Positions 51,808-60,041 of a DNA stretch of 64,000 bases are shown here, piece by piece; positions within the stretch are counted from its first letter, which is position 1; each line of letters opens with the position of its first letter. The notes under the pieces were generated by a model that was given only the letters and a program-made list of their open reading frames with translations, ran no database searches and was not told the DNA's origin. The position numbers and the translations under genes were made by a program. The DNA is from Janthinobacterium sp. 1_2014MBL_MicDiv (GTDB lineage: Bacteria; Pseudomonadota; Gammaproteobacteria; Burkholderiales; Burkholderiaceae_D), in assembly GCF_001865675.1 (NCBI RefSeq), contig NZ_CP011319.1, positions 992,001 through 1,056,000 of the forward strand, written 5' to 3'.

Positions 51808-52535
51808 TCGGGCTGGCGCTGGCGCTGGCGGGCCTCCTGGTCGGCCAGGCACTGGAGGGCGGCAAGATGGCCTCCCTGCTGCAGCCGGCCGCCTTCGCCA
51901 TCGTTGTCATCGGCACCTTCGGCGCCGTGCTGCTGCAAACGCGCTTGCGCACCTTCGTGCGCGGCCTGGAAATGCTGCGCTGGGTGTTCCTGCCGCCTTC
52001 GGACACGCGCGCCGCGCTGGCGCGCGACATCGGGCAGTGGAGCCTGACGGCGCGCCGCGACGGCCCGCTGGCCCTCGAGCGCCTGATGGAAAACACGGCC
52101 GACCGCTTCAACGCCAAGGGTTTGCGCATGATCGTCGACGGCATCGCGCCCGACAAGCTGCGCCAGCTGCTCGACGTGGAAATCTCCGCCTACGAGATGG
52201 CCGAGCGCCAGGCCGTCAAGGTGTGGGAATCTGCCGCCGGCTATTCGCCCACGATCGGCATCCTGGGCGCCGTGCTGGGCCTGATCCACGTGATGGAAAA
52301 CCTCACCGACCCCAGCAAGCTCGGCGGCGGAATCGCCGTGGCGTTCGTCTCCACCATCTATGGCGTGGGCCTGGCCAACCTGCTGTTCCTGCCGGTGGCA
52401 AATAAACTCAAGGCCATCGTTTCGCGCCGCGTGCTGCAGTATGAAATCACGGCCGCCGTGCTGTACGACATCGCCACGGGCGACCATACGCGCATCATCG
52501 AAGAGCGCGTGGCCAGCCTCCTGCACGAGCACTGA
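51789..52535 (+). CDS. motC: Flagellar motor stator protein, MotA/MotC family
   Basis: Stator subunit of 248 residues with four transmembrane helices. The cytoplasmic loop has charged residues that contact the rotor, and the MotA signature YSPTIGILGAVLGLIHVMENL forms helix 3. The GTG at 51789 is taken as the start: GGGAG lies 5 bp upstream and the sequence opens directly with the first helix (DWSSVIGLALALAGLLVG). It overlaps fliA by 19 bp. Its place beside motD after fliA matches the second stator pair MotCD of pseudomonads rather than primary MotAB. Confidence 0.92.
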   Translation: MDWSSVIGLALALAGLLVGQALEGGKMASLLQPAAFAIVVIGTFGAVLLQTRLRTFVRGLEMLRWVFLPPSDTRAALARDIGQWSLTARRDGPLALERLMENTADRFNAKGLRMIVDGIAPDKLRQLLDVEISAYEMAERQAVKVWESAAGYSPTIGILGAVLGLIHVMENLTDPSKLGGGIAVAFVSTIYGVGLANLLFLPVANKLKAIVSRRVLQYEITAAVLYDIATGDHTRIIEERVASLLHEH

Positions 52536-52537
52536 CC

Positions 52538-53311
52538 ATGATGCGGCGCGCGCGCAGGAAGTATGACGAGGAACCGGACAACCAGGACCGCTGGCTGATC
52601 TCGTACGCCGATTTCATCACCCTGCTGTTCGCCTTTTTCGTCGTCATGTATGCGATTTCGCAAGTCAACGAAGGCAAGTACCGCGTCTTCCAGAGCGCCA
52701 TCGGCCAGGCCTTCAGCCTGGACAAGGGCGCGCCGCCCATCCTCATGGAAGCGCCGCAGGCGATCCCGCTGCCGAATCCCGCCCTGAAGCGCCGCACGGA
52801 AGCCATCCGCCGCGAGCGCGAGCACATGACGCGCCTGGCGCAGGACCTGACGTCCACCCTGGCGCCGCTGGTCAAGGAAGGCAAGGTGCGCGTGACGCAG
52901 ACGAGCCGCGGCGTCAGCGTGGAAATCAACGCCAGCGTGCTGTTCGACCCGGGCGCGGCGCGCCTGACGCCGGAATCGGACCAGGCCCTGCGCGCCGTGG
53001 CCGTGCTGCTCAAGGACGACACGCACGACGTGCAGGTGGAAGGGCATACCGATGTGCAGCCGATCAGCAATTCGAACTTCGCCTCGAACTGGGAACTGTC
53101 GGCCGCGCGCGCCAGCGCCGTGGTGCGCCTGTTCATCGCCAGCGGCGTGCAAGCCACGCGCCTGACGGCCGTCGGCCACGCCGACAACATCCCCGTGGCG
53201 CCGAACGCCACGCCGGAAGGGCGCGCGCGCAACCGCCGCGTCGCCGTGACCATCCTCTCGGGCATCCCCGAGACGGTGACGGAAGTACCGACGGCGCCGC
53301 CGGCCAACTGA
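52538..53311 (+). CDS. motD: Flagellar motor stator protein, MotB/MotD family
   Basis: Stator subunit of 257 residues. One transmembrane helix carries the ion-binding aspartate in WLISYADFITLLFAFFVVMYA (Asp near residue 27). A plug/linker and an OmpA-like peptidoglycan-binding domain follow, with EGHTDVQPIS and the NWELSAARASAVVRLFI helix. Hydrophobic channel residues and absence of the sodium-type pattern suggest proton use, but this is inference. It follows motC by 2 bp. A palindromic element starts 16 bp after its stop. Confidence 0.94.
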   Translation: MMRRARRKYDEEPDNQDRWLISYADFITLLFAFFVVMYAISQVNEGKYRVFQSAIGQAFSLDKGAPPILMEAPQAIPLPNPALKRRTEAIRREREHMTRLAQDLTSTLAPLVKEGKVRVTQTSRGVSVEINASVLFDPGAARLTPESDQALRAVAVLLKDDTHDVQVEGHTDVQPISNSNFASNWELSAARASAVVRLFIASGVQATRLTAVGHADNIPVAPNATPEGRARNRRVAVTILSGIPETVTEVPTAPPAN

Positions 53312-53327
53312 CAAGGCCTGACAAAAC

Positions 53328-53442
53328 CGTCGCGAGCGGCAGCGAGGCTCGGCGCCCCCGTTGGCCCGAGAAGCGGAGCTGTGCCTTGCACGGGGCCGCC
53401 GAGGCAGTGAGCATCGGCGGGCGCAAATCGCGACGCGCAGCA
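53328..53442 (-). repeat. Dispersed palindromic intergenic element, copy 4 (after motD)
   Basis: Element in inverse orientation to motD, but again about 16 bp from a stop codon. Minus-strand reading: CTGCTGCGCGTCGCGATTTG at the start, CCGATGCTCAC, an inner GTGC...GCAC hairpin, GGGCCAACGGGGGCGCC, and CTGCCGCTCGCGACG. Same subfamily as copy 1. Confidence 0.75.
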
Positions 53443-53582
53443 GGTGTTGTTAGGTGTTCTATGTTAGGTGTGCTAAGCCTGGCCTTCCTGCCGGCGCGGC
53501 TTTGCGCCCTGGCGCGTGTCATGGGCTGGTCATACTGGACTGCTAGGCTGTCGCCCTTCTTTTCAGCTTCCAGGTCAATCCC

Positions 53583-55193
53583 ATGTCTTACTCCAGAACC
53601 TTGCTTCCTTTGGCCATCGCCATCCTGTTGAGCGTCGCCGCCTGCGGCGGCGATGGCGGCCCGGACGGCAGCGTGCCACCGCTGCCAGCCGGCCGCTGGA
53701 TCGCCGGCGACCTGCACACCCACACCACGCAATCGGCCGATGCGGATGTCAGCCAGACGCTGGACAAGGTGCTGGCCAAGGCCTTTACCACGTATGGACT
53801 CGACTGGATGGCGCTGTCCAACCATTTGCGCGTTTCCACGCGCGATGCGCTGGGCGCGCCGCTGCCGGCGCCCATTCCGATGTCCATCGCTGCCGAACGC
53901 CATGAAATCCCGCGCGTCCAGGCGCTGCAGGCGGGCGGCGCCTACGCCGACAAGCTGGTCTTTACCGGCTTCGAGTGGGACATGCCGACCCACGATCACA
54001 TCGGCATCGGCCTGTTCGAAGGCAAGGACAAGCTCAGTGCCAGCACCCGGGGCATGAAGGAGTTCGAATACCTGTTCACCACGCGCGACGCCAGCATGTT
54101 CGACGCCGCCGACGTCGCCGCATGGAAAGGCAAATATGGCGAGGCGCGCTACAACAAGACGGCTGCCGACGCGCTGCAAGCGATCGACTGGCTCAGGCAG
54201 AATTATCCGGAAACCAGCTACGCCGTCATCAACCACCCGTCGCGCAACAAGGGCAGCTACAGCATCGCCGACTTGCGCGCCTTTAACGATGCCGCCCCCA
54301 ACATCATGTTCGCCATCGAAGGCATGGTCGGCAACCAGATGGAGCCGGACCGCGGCGGCTATACGGCCGCCTACACGGACGACAATGCGCTGCTGCGCGT
54401 GTATGGCGGTGTCGACTACGTGGTGGCCAAGCTGGGCGGGCCATGGGATGCGCTGCTGGGCGAGGGCCGCCGCATCTGGAACCTGACCGACTCGGATACG
54501 CACTTCAAGATCGTCGGCGGCAACAGCAGCGGCTATTTCCCCGGCGAATATGCGAAGAACTATGTGTTCAACAGCGCGCAAGGGGCGCCGCAGGCGAAGG
54601 ACTTGCTGGCCGGCTTGCGCTCGGGCAAGATGTTTTCCACCTATGGCGACTTGATCAACGCGCTGGACTTCAACCTGGCCAGCAAGGACGACCGCAAGGA
54701 GATGGGCGGCGAGCTGAAGGTCGGCAACGGCGACACCGTCACGCTTACCATCCGCTTCAAGAGCCCGGCCAGGAACAACTACGAGAAGCCGGTCGACAGC
54801 GGCGTGGCCGCCAACGTCAAGCCCGTCGTCGACCATGTCGACCTGATCGTCGGCGATGTCGGCGCGAAGGCGGTGGCGGGCACGCCAGCCTACGACGTTG
54901 CCAGCAATGCCAGCACGCGCGTGCTCAAGCGCTTCACCAGCGCGGACTGGAAACTCGGGGCGGACGGCTACTACAGCGTGAGCTACCAGGCCACGGCGGC
55001 GAAGAACCAGTATTTCCGCCTGCGCGGCACCAATCTGGGGACCGATGTTGCCGGCCTGACGCAGGCTGGCGAACCGCTGGCCGACCAGCGCACGGGGGCC
55101 ACGGACAGCACCCAGCGCTTCAATGACATCAACGACCGCAATTACCGCAGCCTGTGGTTCTATTCGAATCCGGTCTTCGTGACCGTGCGTTGA
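53583..55193 (+). CDS. PHP-domain (CehA/McbA-like) metallohydrolase lipoprotein
   Basis: A 536-residue lipoprotein: the signal peptide ends in LLSVAAC with the lipidated Cys21. The PHP-type metal-binding N-terminal motif is GDLHTHTTQSADA (His44, His46). Further metal-site candidates are LSNHLRVS, EWDMPTHDH and INHPSR. Members of this group hydrolyse carbamates or phosphoesters, but the substrate here is unknown. AGGT lies 7 bp before the ATG. It sits between flagellar clusters without evident link to motility. Confidence 0.85.
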   Translation: MSYSRTLLPLAIAILLSVAACGGDGGPDGSVPPLPAGRWIAGDLHTHTTQSADADVSQTLDKVLAKAFTTYGLDWMALSNHLRVSTRDALGAPLPAPIPMSIAAERHEIPRVQALQAGGAYADKLVFTGFEWDMPTHDHIGIGLFEGKDKLSASTRGMKEFEYLFTTRDASMFDAADVAAWKGKYGEARYNKTAADALQAIDWLRQNYPETSYAVINHPSRNKGSYSIADLRAFNDAAPNIMFAIEGMVGNQMEPDRGGYTAAYTDDNALLRVYGGVDYVVAKLGGPWDALLGEGRRIWNLTDSDTHFKIVGGNSSGYFPGEYAKNYVFNSAQGAPQAKDLLAGLRSGKMFSTYGDLINALDFNLASKDDRKEMGGELKVGNGDTVTLTIRFKSPARNNYEKPVDSGVAANVKPVVDHVDLIVGDVGAKAVAGTPAYDVASNASTRVLKRFTSADWKLGADGYYSVSYQATAAKNQYFRLRGTNLGTDVAGLTQAGEPLADQRTGATDSTQRFNDINDRNYRSLWFYSNPVFVTVR

Positions 55194-55287
55194 TGGCGTC
55201 GCCGGCCGGCAGCGCGCCGCCGGATGGGGCGGGGCGCCGCTGCCGCTTGGTACAATCGCGGCCTTTCCCCACTTTTATCTCTCGATC

Positions 55288-55650
55288 ATGAAAAGCAGTT
55301 CCCAGGGCGGCCTCGTGTATTCCACCGAAACGGGCCGCATGTGCCCCGCCTGCCGCCAGCCGCTGGCGCAGTGCGCATGCAAGGCCGCAGCGAAAGCGGC
55401 GCCGGCGGGCGACGGCGCCGTGCGCGTGTCGCGCCAGACCAAGGGTCGCGGCGGCAAGAGCGTCACCGTGGTGAAAGGCCTGGCGCTGGACGCCATCGCG
55501 CTGGCCCTGCTGGGCAAGCAGCTGCGCACGCGGTGCGGCTCGGGCGGCACCGTCAAGGATGGCGTCATCGAAGTGCAGGGCGACCACGTGGACGCCATCC
55601 TGGCCGCGCTGGTGAAATTGGGCCACCGGGCGAAGCAGGCCGGCGGCTGA
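55288..55650 (+). CDS. SUI1/YciH family translation initiation factor-like protein
   Basis: A 120-residue protein of the bacterial eIF1/SUI1 group (E. coli YciH, 108 residues). The N-terminal section has a CxxC-type pair (MCPACRQ and QCACK) and a flexible Ala-rich link. The SUI1 domain (about 45-116) carries QTKGRGGKSVTVVKGL and LRTRCGSGGTVKDGVIEVQGDH. YciH-type proteins bind the 30S subunit and may act under stress. No good ribosome site is visible. Confidence 0.92.
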   Translation: MKSSSQGGLVYSTETGRMCPACRQPLAQCACKAAAKAAPAGDGAVRVSRQTKGRGGKSVTVVKGLALDAIALALLGKQLRTRCGSGGTVKDGVIEVQGDHVDAILAALVKLGHRAKQAGG

Positions 55651-55711
55651 GGTGCGGGCCGGCGCCGCGCGCCTGTGGTAACGTGCGCTTCCCGACCCCG
55701 CCCGCTACCCC

Positions 55712-56572
55712 ATGATGAATCGCACACTTGCCAGCATCGCCATCGCCGCCATCGCGGCCGCGCTGGCGCTGGCGTACTGGCCCGCGTCCGACGGCGGCGC
55801 GCCGGCAGCGGCCACCGCCACCGCTGCTGCCGGCGCGCCGCCGGGGCGCAGCCTGGCCTCGTATTTTTCTGTCGATGCCTCCGTCCCCGCGGCCGAGGCA
55901 CCCCTGGTCATCCCCCTGGCGCAGCGGCTCGAGCGGCTGGCCGCCAGCGGCAGGGCGGAAGATGCGTATGCCGCCTTCAATCTGATCGACGACTGCATGG
56001 TCTTCCTGCGGGAGGGGCGCTTGCCGGGCATGGAGTTCGAGCTGGGGCGCGAGATGACGGCGGAAGAGAAGGTTGCCCAGCAGCAGCTATGTGCGAGCTT
56101 GACGCAGCGCCAGCGCGACGAGCGCCTGGCCTACCTGGCCACCGCCGCGAAGGCGGGCGTGCCGGGCGCGAGCACGATTTTCCTGTCGGAAGGCCCGTTC
56201 GGCGACCGCAGCGCGCTGCGCAACCGTCCCGACGACCCGCTCGTGCAGGAATGGAAGCGCCAGGCCATCGCCCAGCTGACGGCGCAGGCGGACGAGGGCG
56301 AGCTGAGCAGCGTTTCGACCCTGATGATGGCGTATCTGCGCGATGGCGACGTGGTGCGCAAGGACGCGCCGCAAGCGTATGGCTACCTGCTGGCCCTGCG
56401 CATGGTGTATGGGGAACTGCTGGCGCCCGGCATCGCCAATCCGTATCAGGATGAATACTGGCACTGGCTGCAGGATGAGCTGACGCCGGCGCAGCAAGCC
56501 GCCGCCACGGCGAAGGCGCAAGCCATCGCGGCGAAATTTCGCCAGCATGCGGGGCGTCCCGCGCCCGCTTGA
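55712..56572 (+). CDS. Hypothetical membrane-anchored protein
   Basis: Product of 286 residues with an N-terminal hydrophobic anchor or uncleaved signal (LASIAIAAIAAALALAYW, about 5-22), an Ala/Pro linker, and a helical domain with a Sel1/TPR-like look: GRAEDAYAAFNLIDDC, DERLAYLATAAKAGVPGAS, GELSSVSTLMMAYLRDGDVVRKDAPQAYGYLLALRM. Function unknown. Two adjacent ATGs open the frame. It is convergent with flgN. Confidence 0.7.
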   Translation: MMNRTLASIAIAAIAAALALAYWPASDGGAPAAATATAAAGAPPGRSLASYFSVDASVPAAEAPLVIPLAQRLERLAASGRAEDAYAAFNLIDDCMVFLREGRLPGMEFELGREMTAEEKVAQQQLCASLTQRQRDERLAYLATAAKAGVPGASTIFLSEGPFGDRSALRNRPDDPLVQEWKRQAIAQLTAQADEGELSSVSTLMMAYLRDGDVVRKDAPQAYGYLLALRMVYGELLAPGIANPYQDEYWHWLQDELTPAQQAAATAKAQAIAAKFRQHAGRPAPA

Positions 56573-56624
56573 ACGGACAGGGGCGCGCGCCTTGCCGCGG
56601 TAGTGCCGTGTCGGGGTGTTCGGC

Positions 56625-57092
56625 TTAGCCGATGACGACGCGCCGGTTCGGCGTATTCGTCGTCGGTTGGCCGCTGGGGCCGTAGAAATTGCCGCTTTGG
56701 GCCGTGGGGCGCAGGGCGTTCAGGGCGCCTTGCGTGTGCAGCATGTGCTTGTTGACCAGCAGGCTGTTCAGGCGGTTCTGTTCCTTCGCTTCGCGCGTCG
56801 TCTCGAGCAGGGCTTTCCACAGGGGCGCCGCGTCGGCGATGCCGGCGCCGACCAGCCAGTCTTCCATGCCGGCTTCGGCGGCCATGAAACCGGCCGCCGC
56901 CAGGGCCTGGTGGCGTTGCGCCGCCAGCTGGCTCAACTGTCCTATCAGTGCCGTCTTGCGCACGGTGATCTCCGCAACCGCATCGATGTCAGCCGCAACC
57001 AGATGCAGCTGTTCTTCTTTCATCAATGCCAGCAATGTGGTCATGAGCTCTTGCTCGTCGCGCAGGCTGGAAAACGGAGTCACTGATTGCAT
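56625..57092 (-). CDS. flgN: Flagellar hook-filament junction chaperone FlgN
   Basis: Export chaperone of 155 residues for the junction proteins FlgK and FlgL. The helical N-terminal region (LMTTLLALMKEEQLHLVAADIDAVAEITVRKTALIGQLSQLAAQRH) and the C-terminal NRLNSLLVNKHMLHTQGALNALR segment fit the FlgN family. A disordered Gly/Pro/Asn tail follows. It begins 9 bp after flgM in the same operon, which sigma-28 should transcribe. Confidence 0.93.
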   Translation of the reverse strand: MQSVTPFSSLRDEQELMTTLLALMKEEQLHLVAADIDAVAEITVRKTALIGQLSQLAAQRHQALAAAGFMAAEAGMEDWLVGAGIADAAPLWKALLETTREAKEQNRLNSLLVNKHMLHTQGALNALRPTAQSGNFYGPSGQPTTNTPNRRVVIG

Positions 57093-57101
57093 GGGGGAAA
57101 C

Positions 57102-57410
57102 CTATCTATTTCGTGAGTGCAGCAAGTCCTTGACTGTATCCAAGAGACCGTCCGCCACTTTTTCAGAGTTGACCTGGAACTGGCCGTCGGCGATCGCCAG
57201 CTTGATGCGTTCGACTTTTTTCGTGTCGAACACGGCGCCGCTGCCGGCAGTTGCACTGGCCGCTAATGCCTGTCCTTGCGGCGACAGGCGTACATTGTCC
57301 GACGTCGTCGGTGTTGCTTGCGCTTTCTCTGCATTGCGGGCACCCGAGGTATTCGCGGGCGCTACCGGCAGGCCGGGATTGCTTTTAATGGTGTTGTCGG
57401 TAATTTTCAC
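57102..57410 (-). CDS. flgM: Anti-sigma-28 factor FlgM
   Basis: Binds FliA until the hook-basal body is finished and is then exported. The 102-residue protein has a disordered N-terminal half and the conserved C-terminal sigma-binding helices DTKKVERIKLAIADGQFQVNSEKVADGLLD (about 63-92), with the DNVRLSPQGQ motif before them. The conserved start MKIT supports 57410. A perfect sigma-28 promoter lies 50 bp upstream, closing a feedback loop with fliA. Confidence 0.95.
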   Translation of the reverse strand: MKITDNTIKSNPGLPVAPANTSGARNAEKAQATPTTSDNVRLSPQGQALAASATAGSGAVFDTKKVERIKLAIADGQFQVNSEKVADGLLDTVKDLLHSRNR

Positions 57411-57459
57411 AGCGTGATCCTCGTCTGGTCGAAGTCAAAAAACTCCGGGATATGTGTCA

Positions 57460-57486
57460 TTATCGGCACCTTCTTCCGAAACTTTA
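57460..57486 (-). promoter_or_regulatory. Sigma-28 (FliA) promoter of flgM-flgN
   Basis: On the minus strand TAAAGTTT (57486-57479) and GCCGATAA (57467-57460) are exactly 11 bp apart, a full match to the FliA consensus. Transcription should start near 57452, about 42 nt before the flgM ATG. Confidence 0.95.
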
Positions 57487-57521
57487 GTGCGCCAGACCAC
57501 AATATCGCTGTCCATCCGTAT

Positions 57522-58229
57522 CTAGAAAGCCACCTCCACCAGGCCGCCGGCGCGCGCCACGCCGCTGATCTGCTGGCCGCCCTGGGTGCGCACCTGCACC
57601 ACCTGGCCGTCGCCGGCGCTGCCGATGGCGCGTCCTTCTGATGCCACCTGGAAACCATTGCCACTGGAAACGACACGCACCAGCTGGCCCTGCATCACCA
57701 CGGGCTTGCGGCGCAGGGTGTCGAGGCGCATCGGCGTACCCGGCGGCAGCGAGATATTCGTGCTGGCGCCCACCACCTGGGCCATGTCGGTGGCGATGCC
57801 TGCCGGCAATGCCGCCAGGTCGCCCTGCATCGTCACCAGCTGGCTGGCATCGATGGCCTGTCCCTGCGCCAGCGGCACGGCGCTGGCCACGTAGTCGCCG
57901 ACGACGGCCACGTTCGCCTGTAGATAGATGGTCCAGCTGGCCGGCGCCGTGCAGCGCACGCCGACGGTGGTCTTGCCCCAGGCGCGCGCGCCGGGGGCCA
58001 TGAACGCTTGCGGCGCGGGGCAGGCGGCCAGGTTCAGGCGCGGATCGACGGCGCCGACGGTGACCGTCACCTTGCCGGGCAAGCCATTGCTTTGTACCTG
58101 CAGGAATTGTTCCACGCTGTCGCGCAGTGCTTCCGGCGTCTGGCGGCCAGCGTTTTGCGCCTGCGCCAGCGGCGCGGCGGCGGCCAGTGCGGCGGCAAGG
58201 GCGAGAAGGAAAGCAAGCGGTGTTTTCAT
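57522..58229 (-). CDS. flgA: Flagellar P-ring assembly chaperone FlgA
   Basis: Periplasmic chaperone of 235 residues for P-ring assembly. It has a Sec signal peptide (MKTPLAFLLALAAALAAAAPLAQA), then the SAF-like domain with VASAVPLAQGQAIDASQL and the C-terminal GNGFQVASEGRAIGSAGDGQVVQVRTQGGQQISGVAR region. The ATG at 58229 is chosen over 58256 because the signal peptide begins there. It is divergent from flgB across 191 bp and has 111 bp before flgM, where the sigma-28 promoter lies. Confidence 0.95.
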   Translation of the reverse strand: MKTPLAFLLALAAALAAAAPLAQAQNAGRQTPEALRDSVEQFLQVQSNGLPGKVTVTVGAVDPRLNLAACPAPQAFMAPGARAWGKTTVGVRCTAPASWTIYLQANVAVVGDYVASAVPLAQGQAIDASQLVTMQGDLAALPAGIATDMAQVVGASTNISLPPGTPMRLDTLRRKPVVMQGQLVRVVSSGNGFQVASEGRAIGSAGDGQVVQVRTQGGQQISGVARAGGLVEVAF

Positions 58230-58420
58230 GGTGATAGGCCTCTGGAATATTGCCATGATAGGGCGCGGCGGCCCGTTCGAAGCGCGGATTAGGGGGTAAA
58301 AGTGCGGTCTGATCCGGCGATGGTCTTGCCGGTGGGCACCGTACTATGTTTCCTGTCATCACTATACCGCCATCCTTCCGCCATCTCGGGCGCCAGTGGC
58401 AGATCTTTCCGGAGCCTGAC

Positions 58421-58873
58421 ATGATAGGGAAACTCGACGATTACATGCGCTTCAACGAGACGGCGCTGAGCCTGCGCTCGACGCGCCAGGAATTGCTCGC
58501 CTCGAATATCGCCAATGCCGACACGCCCAACTACAAGGCGCGCGACGTCGATTTCGCCAGCGCCCTGAAAGGGGCGATGGCGCGCAAGGATGGCGTGCCG
58601 CCCGCCCTGAAGGGCACGGCGCCGCAGCATATGCCGGGCAAGGGCGTCGCCGCCGCCGTGGGGAGCAGCGCGGGCGGCAAGGTCGAGACGCTGGCCGACG
58701 GCACGCCGCTGCTGTACCGCGCGCCGTCCCAGGGCGCCGTCGATGGCAATACGGTCGACATGGACCTCGAGCGCAATGCCTTTGCCGACAACGCCATCCG
58801 CTACGAGGCCGCCGTGACGTTCCTCAACTCGCAGATCAAGGGCATGCTGACGGCCATCCAGGGGGGGCAATAA
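58421..58873 (+). CDS. flgB: Flagellar proximal rod protein FlgB
   Basis: Rod protein of 150 residues, first gene of the flgBCDEFGH operon. It shows the rod/hook N-terminal pattern (LRSTRQELLASNIANADTPNYKARDVDF) and the C-terminal helix with NAIRYEAAVTFLNSQIKGMLTAIQG. GGAG lies 6 bp before the ATG at 58421; the in-frame extension to 58346 is not conserved in character. The divergent region with flgA should hold the class II promoter, which I could not define. Confidence 0.96.
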   Translation: MIGKLDDYMRFNETALSLRSTRQELLASNIANADTPNYKARDVDFASALKGAMARKDGVPPALKGTAPQHMPGKGVAAAVGSSAGGKVETLADGTPLLYRAPSQGAVDGNTVDMDLERNAFADNAIRYEAAVTFLNSQIKGMLTAIQGGQ

Positions 58874-58875
58874 TC

Positions 58876-59277
58876 ATGTCGCTATTTAATATCTTCAATG
58901 TTTCCGGTTCGGCCATGAGCGCCCAGGCGCAGCGCCTGAATACGGTGGCCAGCAACCTGGCCAATGCCGACAGCGCCACCAGCGCCAGTGGCGAAGCCTA
59001 CCGCGCCAAGCAGGTGGTGTTCGAAGCCGTGCCCATGGCCAATGGCGCCACGGCCGTCAAGGTGCAGAAGGTGATCGAAGACCCGTCGCCGATGAAGCTG
59101 GTCTACGACCCGAAGAATCCGCTGGCCGACGAGAAGGGCTACGTCACCATGCCCAACGTAAATACGGTCGACGAGATGGTCAACATGCTGTCGGCGTCGC
59201 GCTCGTACCAGACCAACGTGGAAACCATGAACGCGGCCAAGTCGCTGCTCCTGAAAACCCTCACCATCGGCCAATAA
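58876..59277 (+). CDS. flgC: Flagellar proximal rod protein FlgC
   Basis: Rod protein of 133 residues. It carries the flg_bb_rod N-terminal motif (SAQAQRLNTVASNLANADS) and the C-terminal motif PNVNTVDEMVNMLSASRSYQTNVETMNAAKSLLLKTLTIGQ. The start is 2 bp after the flgB stop, with a GGGGGG run 8 bp before it. The rod is built from FlgB, FlgC, FlgF and FlgG in series, all encoded here. Confidence 0.97.
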   Translation: MSLFNIFNVSGSAMSAQAQRLNTVASNLANADSATSASGEAYRAKQVVFEAVPMANGATAVKVQKVIEDPSPMKLVYDPKNPLADEKGYVTMPNVNTVDEMVNMLSASRSYQTNVETMNAAKSLLLKTLTIGQ

Positions 59278-59292
59278 GGCTGACTGACCATT

Positions 59293-59988
59293 ATGGCAAC
59301 CATCGATACCAGCAACACCGTCACCACCGACCTGATGGCGACGATGAATCCGAAGAAGACCACGGCCGATCCCGGCAGTGTCGAAGCGGAGACGAACAAG
59401 TTCCTGACCCTGCTGGTCACCCAGCTGAAGAATCAGGACCCGATGAACCCGTTGGACAATGCGCAACTGACCAGCCAGCTGGCGCAGCTGTCCACGGTGA
59501 CGGGCGTCAACAAGCTCAACACGACCCTGGAAACCCTGAAAGCCAGCTACCAGCAAGCCGAATCCATGCAGGCGGCCAACATCATCGGCCACGGTGTGTT
59601 GACGGCAGGCAAGGATATCAACCTGAGCAAGAGTGCCGCCCTGCTGGGCGTGGACCTGGCCACGCCGGCCGACAAGGTCAAGGTCATCATCTACAAGGAT
59701 GGCAAGGAAGTCCACTCGATCGACCTGGGCGCGCAGGCGGCGGGCACCTTGCCGCTGGGCTGGAACGGCTCTACCGCCGATCTCGACAAGGACGGCAAGA
59801 ACATCGTGCTGGCCGACGGCGCCTATACCTTCGCCGTGGAGGCCTCGCGCGGCGGCACCAAGCTCAAGGATGCGACGGCGCTGATGTTCGGTTCGGTCGC
59901 CAGCGTGTCGACGGGCGCCGGTGGCGTGAAATTGAATGTGCCGGGCGTGGGCAGCATCACCATGGCCGACGTGAAACAGATTCTGTAA
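59293..59988 (+). CDS. flgD: Flagellar hook cap protein FlgD
   Basis: Hook-assembly scaffold of 231 residues that caps the growing hook and is later replaced. The N-terminal export and assembly segment has NKFLTLLVTQLKNQDPMNPLDNAQLTSQLAQLSTV (about 36-70). The C-terminal half has the FLG/FN3-like domain with IYKDGKEVHSIDLG and WNGSTADLDKDGKNIVLADGAYTFAVEA. It is between flgC and flgE as usual. Confidence 0.96.
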   Translation: MATIDTSNTVTTDLMATMNPKKTTADPGSVEAETNKFLTLLVTQLKNQDPMNPLDNAQLTSQLAQLSTVTGVNKLNTTLETLKASYQQAESMQAANIIGHGVLTAGKDINLSKSAALLGVDLATPADKVKVIIYKDGKEVHSIDLGAQAAGTLPLGWNGSTADLDKDGKNIVLADGAYTFAVEASRGGTKLKDATALMFGSVASVSTGAGGVKLNVPGVGSITMADVKQIL

Positions 59989-60041
59989 GCCGCTTCCCCT
60001 TAGCGTGACCCTCTACCCCTAATTTCTACCAGGAGAACACA

